DNA of 64,000 bases, from positions 1 through 64,000 of the forward strand of contig CABUID010000009.1 in the NCBI GenBank assembly GCA_902491575.1, given 5' to 3'. The number at the start of each line of letters is the position of its first letter. Within the stretch, counting starts at the first letter, position 1. Of this stretch, positions 45,374 through 54,106 are shown in pieces. The DNA is from an uncultured Bacillota bacterium. Lineage in GTDB: Bacteria; Bacillota_I; Bacilli_A; RFN20; CAG-631. The notes below the pieces were generated by a model that saw only the letters and a program-made list of their open reading frames with translations, did not search any database and was not told where the DNA came from. A program made the translations under genes and the position numbers.

Positions 45374-46729
45374 TTATTCTTTTATAGAATTTTTTAATTG
45401 TTCTTTATAAGCTAAAACATTTTCTTTCATTTTCTGTATATCGTCTGAATAATTTTTTTCAAATTCTTCAAACATTGTCGTTTTCTTTGTATTTAAGTAT
45501 AGATCTAAATCATTAACTTTTTCGGACAAAATTTTTTCAATATTTTCTTGTCCTGGCAAATTATCTTTATATTCTTCAAGATGAACGATGGCTGAATCAA
45601 TTAAAGAAATCGCACTTGCAATTGAATTTTCTGCATTCTCTTTAATGGTTTGCATATTATCTTGTAATTCTTCAATGACCGAAATTTGCTTAGCTAATAT
45701 ATTTTGTATCGCTTCTTTTGTTTCTATATCATTACTATCTATTTCTGCAAGTTGTTTTTTGTATTTTAATATTTCTTCTTTCACTTTAGCATATTGATTA
45801 GAAACAATCTGATACATACTACTTTCACTGACAAAACATTCATATTGTAAATCATTTAACGTATTAATAGAAGATTTTAAAGATTCTAATATTCTATCAT
45901 AGCCTTGCATAAAAACATTATAAATAGATCCCATCGATGAAATGGCGTCCCTTGTAAATTGACATTCAGAAAATTTTATCTCATATGCTTTTGTTTGATT
46001 ATATAGTTCTTCTAGTTCAACAGAATATAATTCTGCTGTTTCTAAACTATATAATTTAATAACATTAAATAATTGTTCATAACTCATCTTTTCAACTTGA
46101 TCTTTGGTTAAAGTAGAATCACAATAAAGCACGATTGTTTCTAATTGTTCTCTGGAATAAGCTTTTAAATAAGACAAACTTTCCTGTATATTAAGTTCAT
46201 CACATACTTCCTCAACAGTCGTAGAAATCTCATTTTTTAATGTTTTTTCCATTGCTGCACTATCAGTAGTTATCGAAAAGGATAACTGGTTTTCGTTTAA
46301 ACTAGCGTTTCCAGAAATCAAATAACCTGTTTCATTTTCAACCTTTAAAACTAGTTCAATCGCTGCATTTAAATCTTGACCAACGATAAATTCACCAGCA
46401 ATAATCATTTTACCTTCATTGTTTTCACCAGATACAGAAATCACTTTATGATCACTATCTACTAAAAAACGAATACTTGGATTCAAGTTCATTGTTATCA
46501 TTGCTGAACCTTTTTGATCTTTCTGTTGATTGACAATTACATACGTCCCCACACCAACAATTAAAGCTAAACATACACCACCAGTAGCAAAAATAATTCC
46601 TTTTTTCATAAATTTTCTTTTATTATTTGGTACAGTTTGAAGATCTAATTTTTTTGTTAATTCGTCAAAATTATCATCTAATTTTAAATGTTCGAGTATT
46701 TCTTTTTTATATTTTTTCTTTGCATTCAT
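45374..46729 (-). CDS. RsgI-like transmembrane anti-sigma factor with long coiled-coil ectodomain
   Basis: 451 residues. An N-terminal cytoplasmic part of about 40 residues (basic, with LEHLKLDDNFDELTKKL) would bind sigma. One transmembrane helix spans about 44-66. An RsgI-type juxtamembrane domain follows: ITMNLNPSIRFLVDSDHKVI, then GQDLNAAIELVL. The Asn83-Pro84 pair sits where RsgI proteins self-cleave. The remaining 250 residues are mostly helical and coiled-coil-like (Gln, Glu, Lys and Leu rich) in place of a carbohydrate-binding module. It overlaps the sigma gene by 4 bp. It probably transduces an envelope signal by regulated proteolysis. Confidence 0.85.
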   Translation of the reverse strand: MNAKKKYKKEILEHLKLDDNFDELTKKLDLQTVPNNKRKFMKKGIIFATGGVCLALIVGVGTYVIVNQQKDQKGSAMITMNLNPSIRFLVDSDHKVISVSGENNEGKMIIAGEFIVGQDLNAAIELVLKVENETGYLISGNASLNENQLSFSITTDSAAMEKTLKNEISTTVEEVCDELNIQESLSYLKAYSREQLETIVLYCDSTLTKDQVEKMSYEQLFNVIKLYSLETAELYSVELEELYNQTKAYEIKFSECQFTRDAISSMGSIYNVFMQGYDRILESLKSSINTLNDLQYECFVSESSMYQIVSNQYAKVKEEILKYKKQLAEIDSNDIETKEAIQNILAKQISVIEELQDNMQTIKENAENSIASAISLIDSAIVHLEEYKDNLPGQENIEKILSEKVNDLDLYLNTKKTTMFEEFEKNYSDDIQKMKENVLAYKEQLKNSIKE

Positions 46730-47247
46730 TTCAATTCACTCTCCTTGTAATAGCGCTTTAATTTCTTTAAAGCTTTATAATACTTTGCTTGAATAACACC
46801 AATTGTATCATTTATTTCTTCTGCAATTTCGATAAATGAATAATCAAAAACAATTTTTAAAATCATGATGTTAGCTTCATCCTTAGATAGTAAATTGTTG
46901 AGCGTCATGATGACATTTAATTCATTACTATTCTCATCCGATAGTGAATTCAATAAATTCTCATCATATATTTCTTTTTGATTTACTTTTTTTCGATATA
47001 GATCGATGGCTTCATTTCTACTAATTTTAGATAATAATTGTTTCAAGTTTGTATCATCGTGGATTGCATCGATACTATTCATTAATTTGATAAATGAATT
47101 TTGAGTGACATCTTCAGCATCTTCTTTATTATTTAAAATTAAATAAGCTTGATAAAAAACTAAATTCTTATATTGCTCATATACAATTTTAAATGCTTTT
47201 GCAGAATGAAGTTTTAATTCTTTGACGAGTTTATAATCACTTCCCAT
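46726..47247 (-). CDS. ECF-type RNA polymerase sigma factor
   Basis: 173 residues. Region 2 is AFKIVYEQYKNLVFYQAYLI and NKEDAEDVTQNSFIKLMNSI; region 4 is YSFIEIAEEINDTIGVIQAK then YYKALKKLKR. Two-domain ECF sigma, controlled by the anti-sigma factor encoded directly downstream. Pairing an ECF sigma with an RsgI-domain protein differs from the SigI-RsgI pairs of Bacillus and Clostridium. Target promoters are unknown; the operon is probably autoregulated. Confidence 0.9.
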   Translation of the reverse strand: MGSDYKLVKELKLHSAKAFKIVYEQYKNLVFYQAYLILNNKEDAEDVTQNSFIKLMNSIDAIHDDTNLKQLLSKISRNEAIDLYRKKVNQKEIYDENLLNSLSDENSNELNVIMTLNNLLSKDEANIMILKIVFDYSFIEIAEEINDTIGVIQAKYYKALKKLKRYYKESELK

Positions 47248-47302
47248 GTACCTTTTTTTCCTTTCATAAACTATAACGAAATGAATTAAAGAATTTATTT
47301 TA

Positions 47303-48172
47303 TTATTTTAATAATTTTTTCATATCATCTGGTAAGTCGACTTTAATGATTAATTTTTCTTTACGAATAGGATGTAATAATTCCATTTTATAGGAATGTA
47401 AAGCTGTTCTTGAAATGAATTGTTTATTTCCATGATATAAAACATCTCCTAAAAGGGGATGATGCAAAAAACTAGCATGAACTCTAATTTGATGAGTTCT
47501 TCCAGTATGTAATTGAAATTCTACTAAGGAATAATTCGAAAAAGTTTCAACAACTTGATAAAATGTTATCGCTTCTTTCCCTTTTTCATTTACACACATT
47601 TTTCCATTAACATGGCGATCTTCTGCAATATTTTTTTTTATTACTCCATTTTTATTGAATAATTCTCCTTCAATTAATGCTAAATAGGTACGTTGTATGG
47701 CATGTGTTTCTATATCTTTTAAAAGAATCGCTTCACTTAAGAAATCTTTAGCAAAAAGAATTAACCCTGTCGTTTCTTTATCAATACGATGGAGATAACG
47801 TATTTTTCGATGAATGTTATGTTTTAAATAATAATTTGCAACCCTATTGACTAATGTTCCTGTTTTGTTTTTATTATCTGGATAAATTATTAGTCCTGTT
47901 GGTTTATTCACAACTAAAATATAATTATCTTCATATACAACTTGTAATGGCAATTCATCAGGTAAAAAATCAGGTTCTTCCTGTATAGAGAAAGATAGGA
48001 TATCGTCTTGTGATAATTCATCCTCAATAGAGTGATAAGTACCATTGATATAAGAACTTTTATGAACTCTTATCTCCTCTATTTTTCCTCTACCCACATG
48101 ATTTTTTTTTAAAAATTGTTTAATTGATAGATTTCCATCTTGCTTTTGGATTTTAATTTTAATTTCATCCAT
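47303..48172 (-). CDS. RluA-family pseudouridine synthase
   Basis: About 289 residues. An S4-like N-terminal domain (LSIKQFLKKNHVGRGKIEEI) precedes the catalytic domain with VVNKPTGLIIYP, the active-site RYLHRIDKETTGLILFAKD (catalytic Asp), GRTHQIRVHASFLHHPLLGD and ALHSYKMELLHP. It isomerises uridines in 23S rRNA or tRNA; the exact target cannot be told among RluA/C/D types. The start is uncertain between ATGs at 48172 and 48178. Confidence 0.92.
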   Translation of the reverse strand: MDEIKIKIQKQDGNLSIKQFLKKNHVGRGKIEEIRVHKSSYINGTYHSIEDELSQDDILSFSIQEEPDFLPDELPLQVVYEDNYILVVNKPTGLIIYPDNKNKTGTLVNRVANYYLKHNIHRKIRYLHRIDKETTGLILFAKDFLSEAILLKDIETHAIQRTYLALIEGELFNKNGVIKKNIAEDRHVNGKMCVNEKGKEAITFYQVVETFSNYSLVEFQLHTGRTHQIRVHASFLHHPLLGDVLYHGNKQFISRTALHSYKMELLHPIRKEKLIIKVDLPDDMKKLLK

Positions 48173-48259
48173 ATTCATCACCAAATCAATATTATCATAT
48201 TTTTATTTAAAAATTAATTTTTTTTAATTATAATTAAATAGATAAAGAGGTGAAAAAAA

Positions 48260-49033
48260 ATGGAAATTGCTTTAGGAGTCATTATTCCTTTTATCGGTAC
48301 AACTTTAGGGGCATCGCTCGTTTTTCTATTAAAAAATCAATTGAATTCAAAAGTTGAAAAAATACTTTTAGGTTTTGCTAGTGGCGTAATGATTGCTGCT
48401 TCAATTTGGTCATTGATTATTCCTTCGATTGAAATGAGTGCAAATTTAAAATTAAGCTGGCTTCCTGCAGCAGTTGGTTTTTTACTAGGAATTGCATTTT
48501 TACTGATTTTAGATAGTATTATCCCTCATTTACATTTACATGATGACAATCCTGAGGGCTTAAAAAGTCATTTAAAAAAGACAACCATGCTTGTTTTTGC
48601 AGTCACCTTGCATAATATCCCTGAAGGGATGGCCGTAGGTGTTGTTTTGGCAGGTGCCTATTATGGACATAATTTAATTACTTTATCAGGTGCACTTGCT
48701 TTATCGATTGGTATTGCTTTACAAAATTTGCCTGAGGGAGCTATTATTTCTATGCCTTTAAAAAGTGAAGGATATAGTAAAAAGAAAGCTTTTTTAATGG
48801 GGACTTTATCGGGTATTGTCGAACCGATTGCTTCCATCATCACAATTTTGCTTATAAAATGGATTCAACCTATTTTGCCTTATCTTTTATCTTTTGCTGC
48901 TGGTGCTATGATTTATGTGGTTGTTGAAGAATTAATTCCAGAAGCACAAGAAGGTAAACATTCAAATTGGTCTACAATTTCTTTAGCGCTTGGCTTTGTT
49001 TTGATGATGATTTTAGATATAGCTTTAGGTTAA
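48260..49033 (+). CDS. ZIP-family divalent metal transporter
   Basis: 257 residues, eight helices. A cytoplasmic loop with a short His cluster (PHLHLHDDN) follows helix 3. Metal motifs are VTLHNIPEGMAVGVVLAG and IALQNLPEGAIISMPL, with VVEELIPEAQEG. Likely zinc, iron or manganese uptake. Paralogue of the ZIP gene at 40 kb. GAGGTG ribosome site. Confidence 0.93.
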   Translation: MEIALGVIIPFIGTTLGASLVFLLKNQLNSKVEKILLGFASGVMIAASIWSLIIPSIEMSANLKLSWLPAAVGFLLGIAFLLILDSIIPHLHLHDDNPEGLKSHLKKTTMLVFAVTLHNIPEGMAVGVVLAGAYYGHNLITLSGALALSIGIALQNLPEGAIISMPLKSEGYSKKKAFLMGTLSGIVEPIASIITILLIKWIQPILPYLLSFAAGAMIYVVVEELIPEAQEGKHSNWSTISLALGFVLMMILDIALG

Positions 49034-49203
49034 AACATATGTTATTTGAAGTTACTAAATGATTTTATATCTACCTATAATCAACGAGTTAAAATATAAT
49101 TACTTAATAAAAAAATCTTTGACAAGTTATTCTTAAATAAAATAGCAATAGATAATTTTCCTATTAGTTTTTACTTCGTCACATAGCACTTGTAATTAAT
49201 TTG

Positions 49204-49232
49204 TTGACTTTTTTCTTTTGATAGTATAAAAT
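49204..49232 (+). promoter_or_regulatory. SigA-type promoter of rpsD
   Basis: TTGACT (49204-49209) and TAAAAT (49227-49232) are separated by 17 bases. The start of transcription would be near 49239, leaving a leader of about 160 bases before the rpsD ATG. Confidence 0.7.
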
Positions 49233-49238
49233 ATTATA

Positions 49239-49402
49239 GCGTGAAATCGCAGCACATATGTACATTCTGTCAAGTGGTCTTCAACGTTAGCATTACGAGT
49301 AGCCAAGCTGAATGGTGAAAATATTAATGAAGATATTCGAGAAATGGAATATATGCCTATCGTGATTTTAGCAAAGTAATCGACAATAGGAGGAAAAAAT
49401 TT
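49239..49402 (+). promoter_or_regulatory. Long structured 5' leader of rpsD, probable S4 autoregulatory site
   Basis: The leader is richer in G+C than the surrounding intergenic DNA and has no annotated gene. In B. subtilis rpsD is repressed by its own product binding the leader, so an S4 target is expected here. A 41-codon open stretch without a normal start ends in a TAA at 49377-49379, so a gene remnant cannot be excluded. The rest of the 49034-49402 gap is plain AT-rich DNA. Confidence 0.4.
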
Positions 49403-50014
49403 ATGTCACGTTACACAGGTTCCACATGGAAACTTTCAAGAAGAACTGGTTATTCTACTTTAGAAACTGGTAAGGAATTAGTAAAACGTCCTTATGCACC
49501 AGGACCTCATGGAAAAGATAAAAGAAAAAAAGTTTCTGAATATGGAAAACAATTAAATGAAAAACAAAAAATCAGATACATTTATGGTGTTTCTGAAAGA
49601 CAATTCCGTCGTTTATTCGCAATTGCCAAGAAATCTAATGGTGTTACAGGTGAAGAATTCTTAAAGATTCTTGAATCAAGATTAGATAATTTGGTTTATC
49701 GTATGGGATTAGCTAGAACAAGAAAACTTGCTAGACAATTAGTAACTCACGGTCATATTGTAGTGGATGGAAAGAAAGTAGATATTTGTTCTTATCTTGT
49801 AAAACCAGGTCAAGTTATTGGTGTTAAAGAAAGTTCACAAAAGATTGCCCCAATTACTGAATCTGTAGAATTAGTTGGTACAATTGTGCCAGCATATGTT
49901 ACATTTGATAAAGAACATTTAACAGGAACATATGTTCGATATCCAGAAAGAAAAGAATTATCTGCTGATATCCACGAAGAACTAGTTGTTGAATTCTACA
50001 ACAAAATGTCTTAA
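49403..50014 (+). CDS. rpsD: 30S ribosomal protein S4
   Basis: 203 residues. Primary 16S rRNA-binding protein. N-terminus [20 protein letters not shown] without the zinc cysteines (C-minus type), [10 protein letters not shown], then the S4 RNA-binding domain ([20 protein letters not shown], then [13 protein letters not shown]). Ribosome site AGGAGG. Monocistronic, as in Bacillus. Confidence 0.98.
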   Translation: MSRYTGSTWKLSRRTGYSTLETGKELVKRPYAPGPHGKDKRKKVSEYGKQLNEKQKIRYIYGVSERQFRRLFAIAKKSNGVTGEEFLKILESRLDNLVYRMGLARTRKLARQLVTHGHIVVDGKKVDICSYLVKPGQVIGVKESSQKIAPITESVELVGTIVPAYVTFDKEHLTGTYVRYPERKELSADIHEELVVEFYNKMS

Positions 50015-50030
50015 TAATTTGTTTTTAAAG

Positions 50031-50063
50031 AAAAAGTACCAAAATAAATTTGGTACTTTTTTT
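50031..50063. terminator. Bidirectional terminator between rpsD and obg
   Basis: AAAAAGTACCAAA and TTTGGTACTTTTT form a perfect stem with loop ATAAA and flanking A/T runs. Confidence 0.9.
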
Positions 50064-50070
50064 ATTATTA

Positions 50071-51342
50071 TTATTCAAAATAATCAAATTCATAATCACA
50101 AATACGGACACTATCACCATCTTTAATTCCGGCTTCTTTTAGTTTTTCTTCAACACCATTATATCTTAAAATACGCATAAATCGCAATACACCTGCATCT
50201 GTTGAAAAATTGGTTCTATGAAAAGCATTTTCAACTGGTGTTCCATAAACAACATAAAATCCATTTTCATATTTAACTTTACAAAAATCTTCATTTGTAT
50301 TTAGATATACTTTGTAATCATCTTTTTCACTAAATAATGGGAATTTTGGTGTAACATCAAGTAAATTGGATAATTTATAAATCAAGTCATTCAAATTTTT
50401 CTTCGTTAAAGCACTGATTTCAAAAATAGGTATATCTTCTTTTAATCTAGCCTTAAATTCTTCTAAAAATAGTTTTGCTTCTTCTTGATCCATTTTATTG
50501 GCCACAATAATTTGTGGTCGTTTTAATAATTCAGGATTATAAACTTCTAATTCATGTTTTATAGTAAGGTAATCTTGGTAAGGATCTCTACTTTCAGTAG
50601 ATGCCATATCAATCACATGTACTAATACTCTACATCTTTCTATATGTTTTAAGAAATTAAATCCTAAACCTTTTCCTTGACTAGCTCCTTCAATAAGACC
50701 TGGCAAATCTGCTACCACAAAATTTTTGTCCTCATTAACTTTGACGACACCTAATATAGGAGCTAATGTTGTAAAATGATAAGCCGCAATTTCGGGCTTA
50801 GCAGCACTTATTACGGATAATAAAGTCGATTTTCCTACAGAAGGATAACCAACAAGACCGACATCTGCTAAAAGTTTTAATTCTAATCGAATCGTTAATC
50901 GCTCACCAAGTTCCCCATTTTCTGCAATTTCTGGGACTTGATAACGTGAAGAAGCATAATGACAATTTCCACGCCCTCCGCGTCCTCCTTTAGCAACTAC
51001 TACTTTTTGATTAACTTCATTAATGTCTGCAATAACATAATTGTTGTTTACATCAAAAATAATCGTCCCAATAGGAACTTTTACAATAATGTCATTACCT
51101 TTGTGACCATAACATTTTTTGTTTCTTCCGTTTTCACCATCTTCTGCACATAATTTTCTTTTGTATTTAAATTCCAAAAGAGTATTAACATTATTATCAC
51201 CAATAAAGATTACTGAACCTCCGCGTCCACCATCGCCACCAGAAGGTCCACCTTTATCTACACAGGCCTCTCGTCTAAAAGCTATAGCACCATTACCACC
51301 ATTACCAGCAACAACTTCAACAATGGCTTTATCAATAAACAT
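50071..51342 (-). CDS. obg: Obg/CgtA GTPase
   Basis: 423 residues from the ATG at 51342, eight bases after AGGAGG; the ATG at 51348 abuts the ribosome site. Glycine-rich OBG fold (FIDKAIVEVVAGNGGNGAIA through GGDGGRGG), G domain (GYPSVGKSTL, DLPGLIEGAS, NKMD) and C-terminal OCT domain (about 345-423, VYGTPVENAFHRTNF). Involved in 50S assembly and stress signalling. Last gene of rplU-prp-rpmA-obg, with no spo0B between rpmA and obg. Confidence 0.97.
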   Translation of the reverse strand: MFIDKAIVEVVAGNGGNGAIAFRREACVDKGGPSGGDGGRGGSVIFIGDNNVNTLLEFKYKRKLCAEDGENGRNKKCYGHKGNDIIVKVPIGTIIFDVNNNYVIADINEVNQKVVVAKGGRGGRGNCHYASSRYQVPEIAENGELGERLTIRLELKLLADVGLVGYPSVGKSTLLSVISAAKPEIAAYHFTTLAPILGVVKVNEDKNFVVADLPGLIEGASQGKGLGFNFLKHIERCRVLVHVIDMASTESRDPYQDYLTIKHELEVYNPELLKRPQIIVANKMDQEEAKLFLEEFKARLKEDIPIFEISALTKKNLNDLIYKLSNLLDVTPKFPLFSEKDDYKVYLNTNEDFCKVKYENGFYVVYGTPVENAFHRTNFSTDAGVLRFMRILRYNGVEEKLKEAGIKDGDSVRICDYEFDYFE

Positions 51343-51399
51343 TAACATCCCCTCCTTTCAAAGAAAAAGCCCTCATTAGGGCCTTTAACAATAAATTAA

Positions 51400-51690
51400 T
51401 TAATCTTCAGCAACAGGGTAACAAGAAACTCTCTTCTTGTCTTTGCCAACTCTTTCAAATTTAACTACACCAGATACAGTTGTAAATAGTGTATCATCTC
51501 CACCACGCATTACATTAACACCTGGATAAACCTTCGTGCCACGTTGACGATAAAGAATTGAACCAGCTGAAACAAATTGTCCATCTGCAGCTTTTGCACC
51601 TAATCTTTTTGATTCAGAATCTCTTCCGTTTTTTGTAGAACCAGCACCTTTTTTAGATGCGAAGAATTGTAAATTTAATTTTAAGAACAT
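51400..51690 (-). CDS. rpmA: 50S ribosomal protein L27 with cleavable N-terminal extension
   Basis: 96 residues from the ATG at 51690, after GGAGGTG. The N-terminus [20 protein letters not shown] contains the LNLQFF/A motif cut by the Prp protease in Bacillota; mature L27 begins at ASKKGAGS, which reaches the peptidyl-transferase centre. The protease gene is immediately upstream. The remainder is a typical L27 core ([14 protein letters not shown]). Confidence 0.97.
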   Translation of the reverse strand: MFLKLNLQFFASKKGAGSTKNGRDSESKRLGAKAADGQFVSAGSILYRQRGTKVYPGVNVMRGGDDTLFTTVSGVVKFERVGKDKKRVSCYPVAED

Positions 51691-51691
51691 T

Positions 51692-52012
51692 TCAGACACC
51701 TCCACGTTTGTTTTCTTTTATTTTAATATATTTTTCGTAAGATTTTTCAACTGTCTGTAGTTGAATCAATAGAGTAGTAAGAATGATTTGTATACGTTCA
51801 TTGTTTGAAATTACATGAATTCCTAATTCATTTTTTTTATTAATAATCTCAACATTTTTATATTCACATTCAATAGCATTGATACCACCTGTAATAATTG
51901 CACTTACACCAGCACATACAATATCTTTACCATAAAGGTCATAATTTGCATGTCCACTTACTATTAATTTCTCAATATCACTACCCATAAATGAAACATT
52001 TACAGATATCAT
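51692..52012 (-). CDS. prp: Prp, ribosomal-processing cysteine protease (YsxB)
   Basis: 106 residues. Catalytic His and Cys lie in [20 protein letters not shown]. It removes the extension of L27 and is essential in organisms with that extension. It lies between rplU and rpmA as in all Firmicutes with this system. The stop is one base before the L27 start. Confidence 0.95.
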   Translation of the reverse strand: MISVNVSFMGSDIEKLIVSGHANYDLYGKDIVCAGVSAIITGGINAIECEYKNVEIINKKNELGIHVISNNERIQIILTTLLIQLQTVEKSYEKYIKIKENKRGGV

Positions 52013-52017
52013 AAAAA

Positions 52018-52329
52018 CTATCCTTCAATACTTGTAACTTCAACTAATGTATAAGGCTGACGATGTCCTTTTAAGATATCGTGGTTAGTTTTTTGTTTGT
52101 ATCTAAATACTAAAACTTTTTTTGCTTTTCCTTCTTTAACTACTTTAGCAACAACTTTAGCATTAGCTATTGTAGGAGTTCCTACTTTGATTTTACCATT
52201 ATCTTCAATGAATAAAACTTCATCAAAAACAACTTCATTTCCTGCTTCAACCCCTAATTTTTCAACAAATAATTTTGAACCAACTTCAGCTTTTAACTGT
52301 TTTCCACCAGTTTTAAAAATTGCGTACAT
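52018..52329 (-). CDS. rplU: 50S ribosomal protein L21
   Basis: 103 residues. MYAIFKTGGKQLKAEVGSKL, VLFIEDNGKIKVGTP and VFRYKQKTNHDILKGHRQPY are standard L21 segments. First gene of the rplU-prp-rpmA-obg operon with its own promoter and a structured leader. GGAGGTG ribosome site. Confidence 0.98.
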   Translation of the reverse strand: MYAIFKTGGKQLKAEVGSKLFVEKLGVEAGNEVVFDEVLFIEDNGKIKVGTPTIANAKVVAKVVKEGKAKKVLVFRYKQKTNHDILKGHRQPYTLVEVTSIEG

Positions 52330-52432
52330 TTAACACACCTCCAAATTATTGCATTTTAGACTCGCCAATAAGGTGGAAAAATTCACTTTAACCTTTTTTG
52401 TGCGGTTGTACCCCAAATGCTTAAGGTGCAAC
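52330..52432 (-). promoter_or_regulatory. L21-type ribosomal protein leader
   Basis: About 103 transcribed bases before rplU. Compared with flanking DNA the leader is G+C-rich and has paired segments: GTTGCACCTTAAG near its start, GGGGTACAACCGC, and TTGGCGAG before the ribosome site. A GTTGTACC/GGTGCAAC pairing is visible. Position and form match the L21 leader motif of Bacillota; the ligand is presumed to be L21. Confidence 0.6.
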
Positions 52433-52438
52433 ATCGTT

Positions 52439-52467
52439 ATTTTAACAAAAGAAAAGCAATCTGTCAA
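52439..52467 (-). promoter_or_regulatory. SigA promoter of the rplU operon
   Basis: On the minus strand a consensus TTGACA (52467-52462) is followed after 17 bases by TAAAAT (52444-52439). The 52468-52716 remainder of the gap holds no further gene. Confidence 0.85.
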
Positions 52468-52716
52468 GAAGAATATATATTTATATATATTAGATGTTAA
52501 AAATTTGTTAAATGACAAAGAAAAATCCGATAAAAAAGACAGAAAAGAAATAAGTCAAACATGATAAAACCATAATCTTAAAGAATATTAGATAATTAAG
52601 TATGAAACTTTTAAAGAGATAATCATTAATGTATATAGTAATCTTGGAATAGAACTAAATTTTAATTTTTCTATTTTTAAGCTTTTAATTTATGCTTCAC
52701 TTATCTTTAACTTTAA

Positions 52717-53490
52717 TTACTCATTGATTATCATATTCTTTAACTCTTTTGTTGCAATATCAACATCATTTAAAATTTTTTCATTTTCAATTTTATAATT
52801 ATTGCAATCTTTATACATTTGATAATTATCAATAACTTTATATTTTTTCTGTTTTCTCAAGAAACTTTTATAAACTAAAAATTTCCGGTAAAGATTTTTA
52901 TAATTAACAATATGTTTTATTTGTTCAAGTATTAAAAAGCTCGTTATCATCGGTTGAAACGAAATAAAATTGTATCCTATGAAAACTACTAAAAACAAAA
53001 GAGAAATAATAATCGATATTTTAAGAGAATTCTTATAAGGGAAAAACAACTGAAGTAGAGCTTTTACTATCATATATCCATCTAAAGGGTATATTGGTAT
53101 TAGATTCACAACACACATAACAATATTAATTCTAAAAAGGAATTGATAATTAATTTCATTGATATATCCATTATTGAATAAAAGTACTATCCATGGCAAA
53201 TTGATAAATATAGACAAAGGCCCTGCTAAATATATTAAAATTTGCTTTACCGAAGAAATATTTTCTACTTCATTAATGTGCAAAGCTACACCAAAAGGTA
53301 AAATAGAAAATTTTTCTATCTTTACTTTTAAAATTAGGCAAACTATTAAATGGCAAACTTCATGTATTAATGCAATGAAAAACATTTGTAGCATCGGTTT
53401 GACAAAACCAAAAATAGTTGCCAAAACCAATACTAAAATAGTAGATAATCTTATATCAATGATATCAATTATTTTCCATAATTTCTTCAT
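52717..53490 (-). CDS. spoIVFB: SpoIVFB-like intramembrane metalloprotease
   Basis: About 257 residues from the ATG at 53490; an earlier start at 53538 would overlap the upstream gene further. M50/site-2 protease fold: HEVCH zinc motif in FFIALIHEVCHLIVCLI, ILPFGVALHINE, an AGPLSIFINLPW segment and the second metal site VVNLIPIYPLDGYMIVKAL. These match SpoIVFB, which cuts pro-sigmaK in the mother cell of sporulating Bacilli. The C-terminal CBS domain of Bacillus is not evident. Its place before rplU and after a SpoIVFA-like gene is the Bacillus order. Confidence 0.88.
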   Translation of the reverse strand: MKKLWKIIDIIDIRLSTILVLVLATIFGFVKPMLQMFFIALIHEVCHLIVCLILKVKIEKFSILPFGVALHINEVENISSVKQILIYLAGPLSIFINLPWIVLLFNNGYINEINYQFLFRINIVMCVVNLIPIYPLDGYMIVKALLQLFFPYKNSLKISIIISLLFLVVFIGYNFISFQPMITSFLILEQIKHIVNYKNLYRKFLVYKSFLRKQKKYKVIDNYQMYKDCNNYKIENEKILNDVDIATKELKNMIINE

Positions 53491-53917
53491 AAGTGTACTT
53501 ATTATTGTCATATATAAAATAAAAATTAAAATAGTCAATAAAGTTAGCTAAAGAATATTCACTAGAAACAACATCTAATTTTTTTACGTTAACATTGATT
53601 AAATTATCAAAATATGCAAAATAATTATCTTCACATTTGATTACAATGGAATTTTCGTCTGCACTAATAACCGTTCCTTTCTTTGGCGAATAAATTGAAA
53701 ATGAATCATTCGTATAACAATCTTCTCCTACACAAATAAATTTTGAAAAAGTAGAAACCGTTTTTTCTTGTTTACCAATATTTAAATAATTTGTCATCGT
53801 TTCAAAAAGGGATTTCAAAGCATTAAATCGTATTTCTTTTTTTGAAAAAATAAAATAAGAAATAACAATTGCAATAATTAATAAAATAAAATTAAAAAGT
53901 TTAATTACTCTATTCAA
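53465..53917 (-). CDS. spoIVFA: SpoIVFA-like protein with degenerate M23 domain
   Basis: 150 residues. One N-terminal transmembrane helix (about 7-25), then an extracytoplasmic region with IYSPKKGTVISADENSIVI, the shape of an M23/LytM domain, but without the catalytic His residues. SpoIVFA is a LytM-like inhibitor and scaffold for SpoIVFB and is itself a degenerate M23 protein. It overlaps spoIVFB by 26 bp. Shorter than the Bacillus protein. Identity rests on order and fold-level resemblance. Confidence 0.7.
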   Translation of the reverse strand: MNRVIKLFNFILLIIAIVISYFIFSKKEIRFNALKSLFETMTNYLNIGKQEKTVSTFSKFICVGEDCYTNDSFSIYSPKKGTVISADENSIVIKCEDNYFAYFDNLINVNVKKLDVVSSEYSLANFIDYFNFYFIYDNNKYTYEEIMENN

Positions 53918-53958
53918 AATAAAGACCTCCCATTAATTATATGAAAGGTCTATTTTAA

Positions 53959-54105
53959 TTATTGACTTGAATTGATTACTTCTGAAACTTTATTAGAAAC
54001 ATTATTGATGGTGTTTTCTGAAAGTGTCTTGTAGGCACCTAATAAAACTCCAAAAACAGCTAAAACCAATAAAATACCTAATATTTGTGCTTTAAATTCT
54101 GCCAT
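53959..54105 (-). CDS. Small Flp-like pilin (48 residues)
   Basis: A short gene with a good start, ATG at 54105 and AAGGAGTAA upstream. Product: MAEFKAQILGILLVLAVFG then a hydrophilic helix ending in VSEVINSSQ. The hydrophobic N-terminal helix with a Glu/Phe close to the start resembles Flp/type IVb pilins, though no Gly-x-x-x-x-Glu prepilin site is seen, so it may insert without processing. It lies directly after the TadE-like gene in the pilus cluster and before spoIVFA. Confidence 0.7.
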   Translation of the reverse strand: MAEFKAQILGILLVLAVFGVLLGAYKTLSENTINNVSNKVSEVINSSQ

Positions 54106-54106
54106 A

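Noticed and set aside
50959..51379. Plus-strand open frames antisense to obg
   Set aside because: They arise from the glycine-rich codon pattern of Obg (read as Pro/Ser-rich on the other strand) and are not independent genes.
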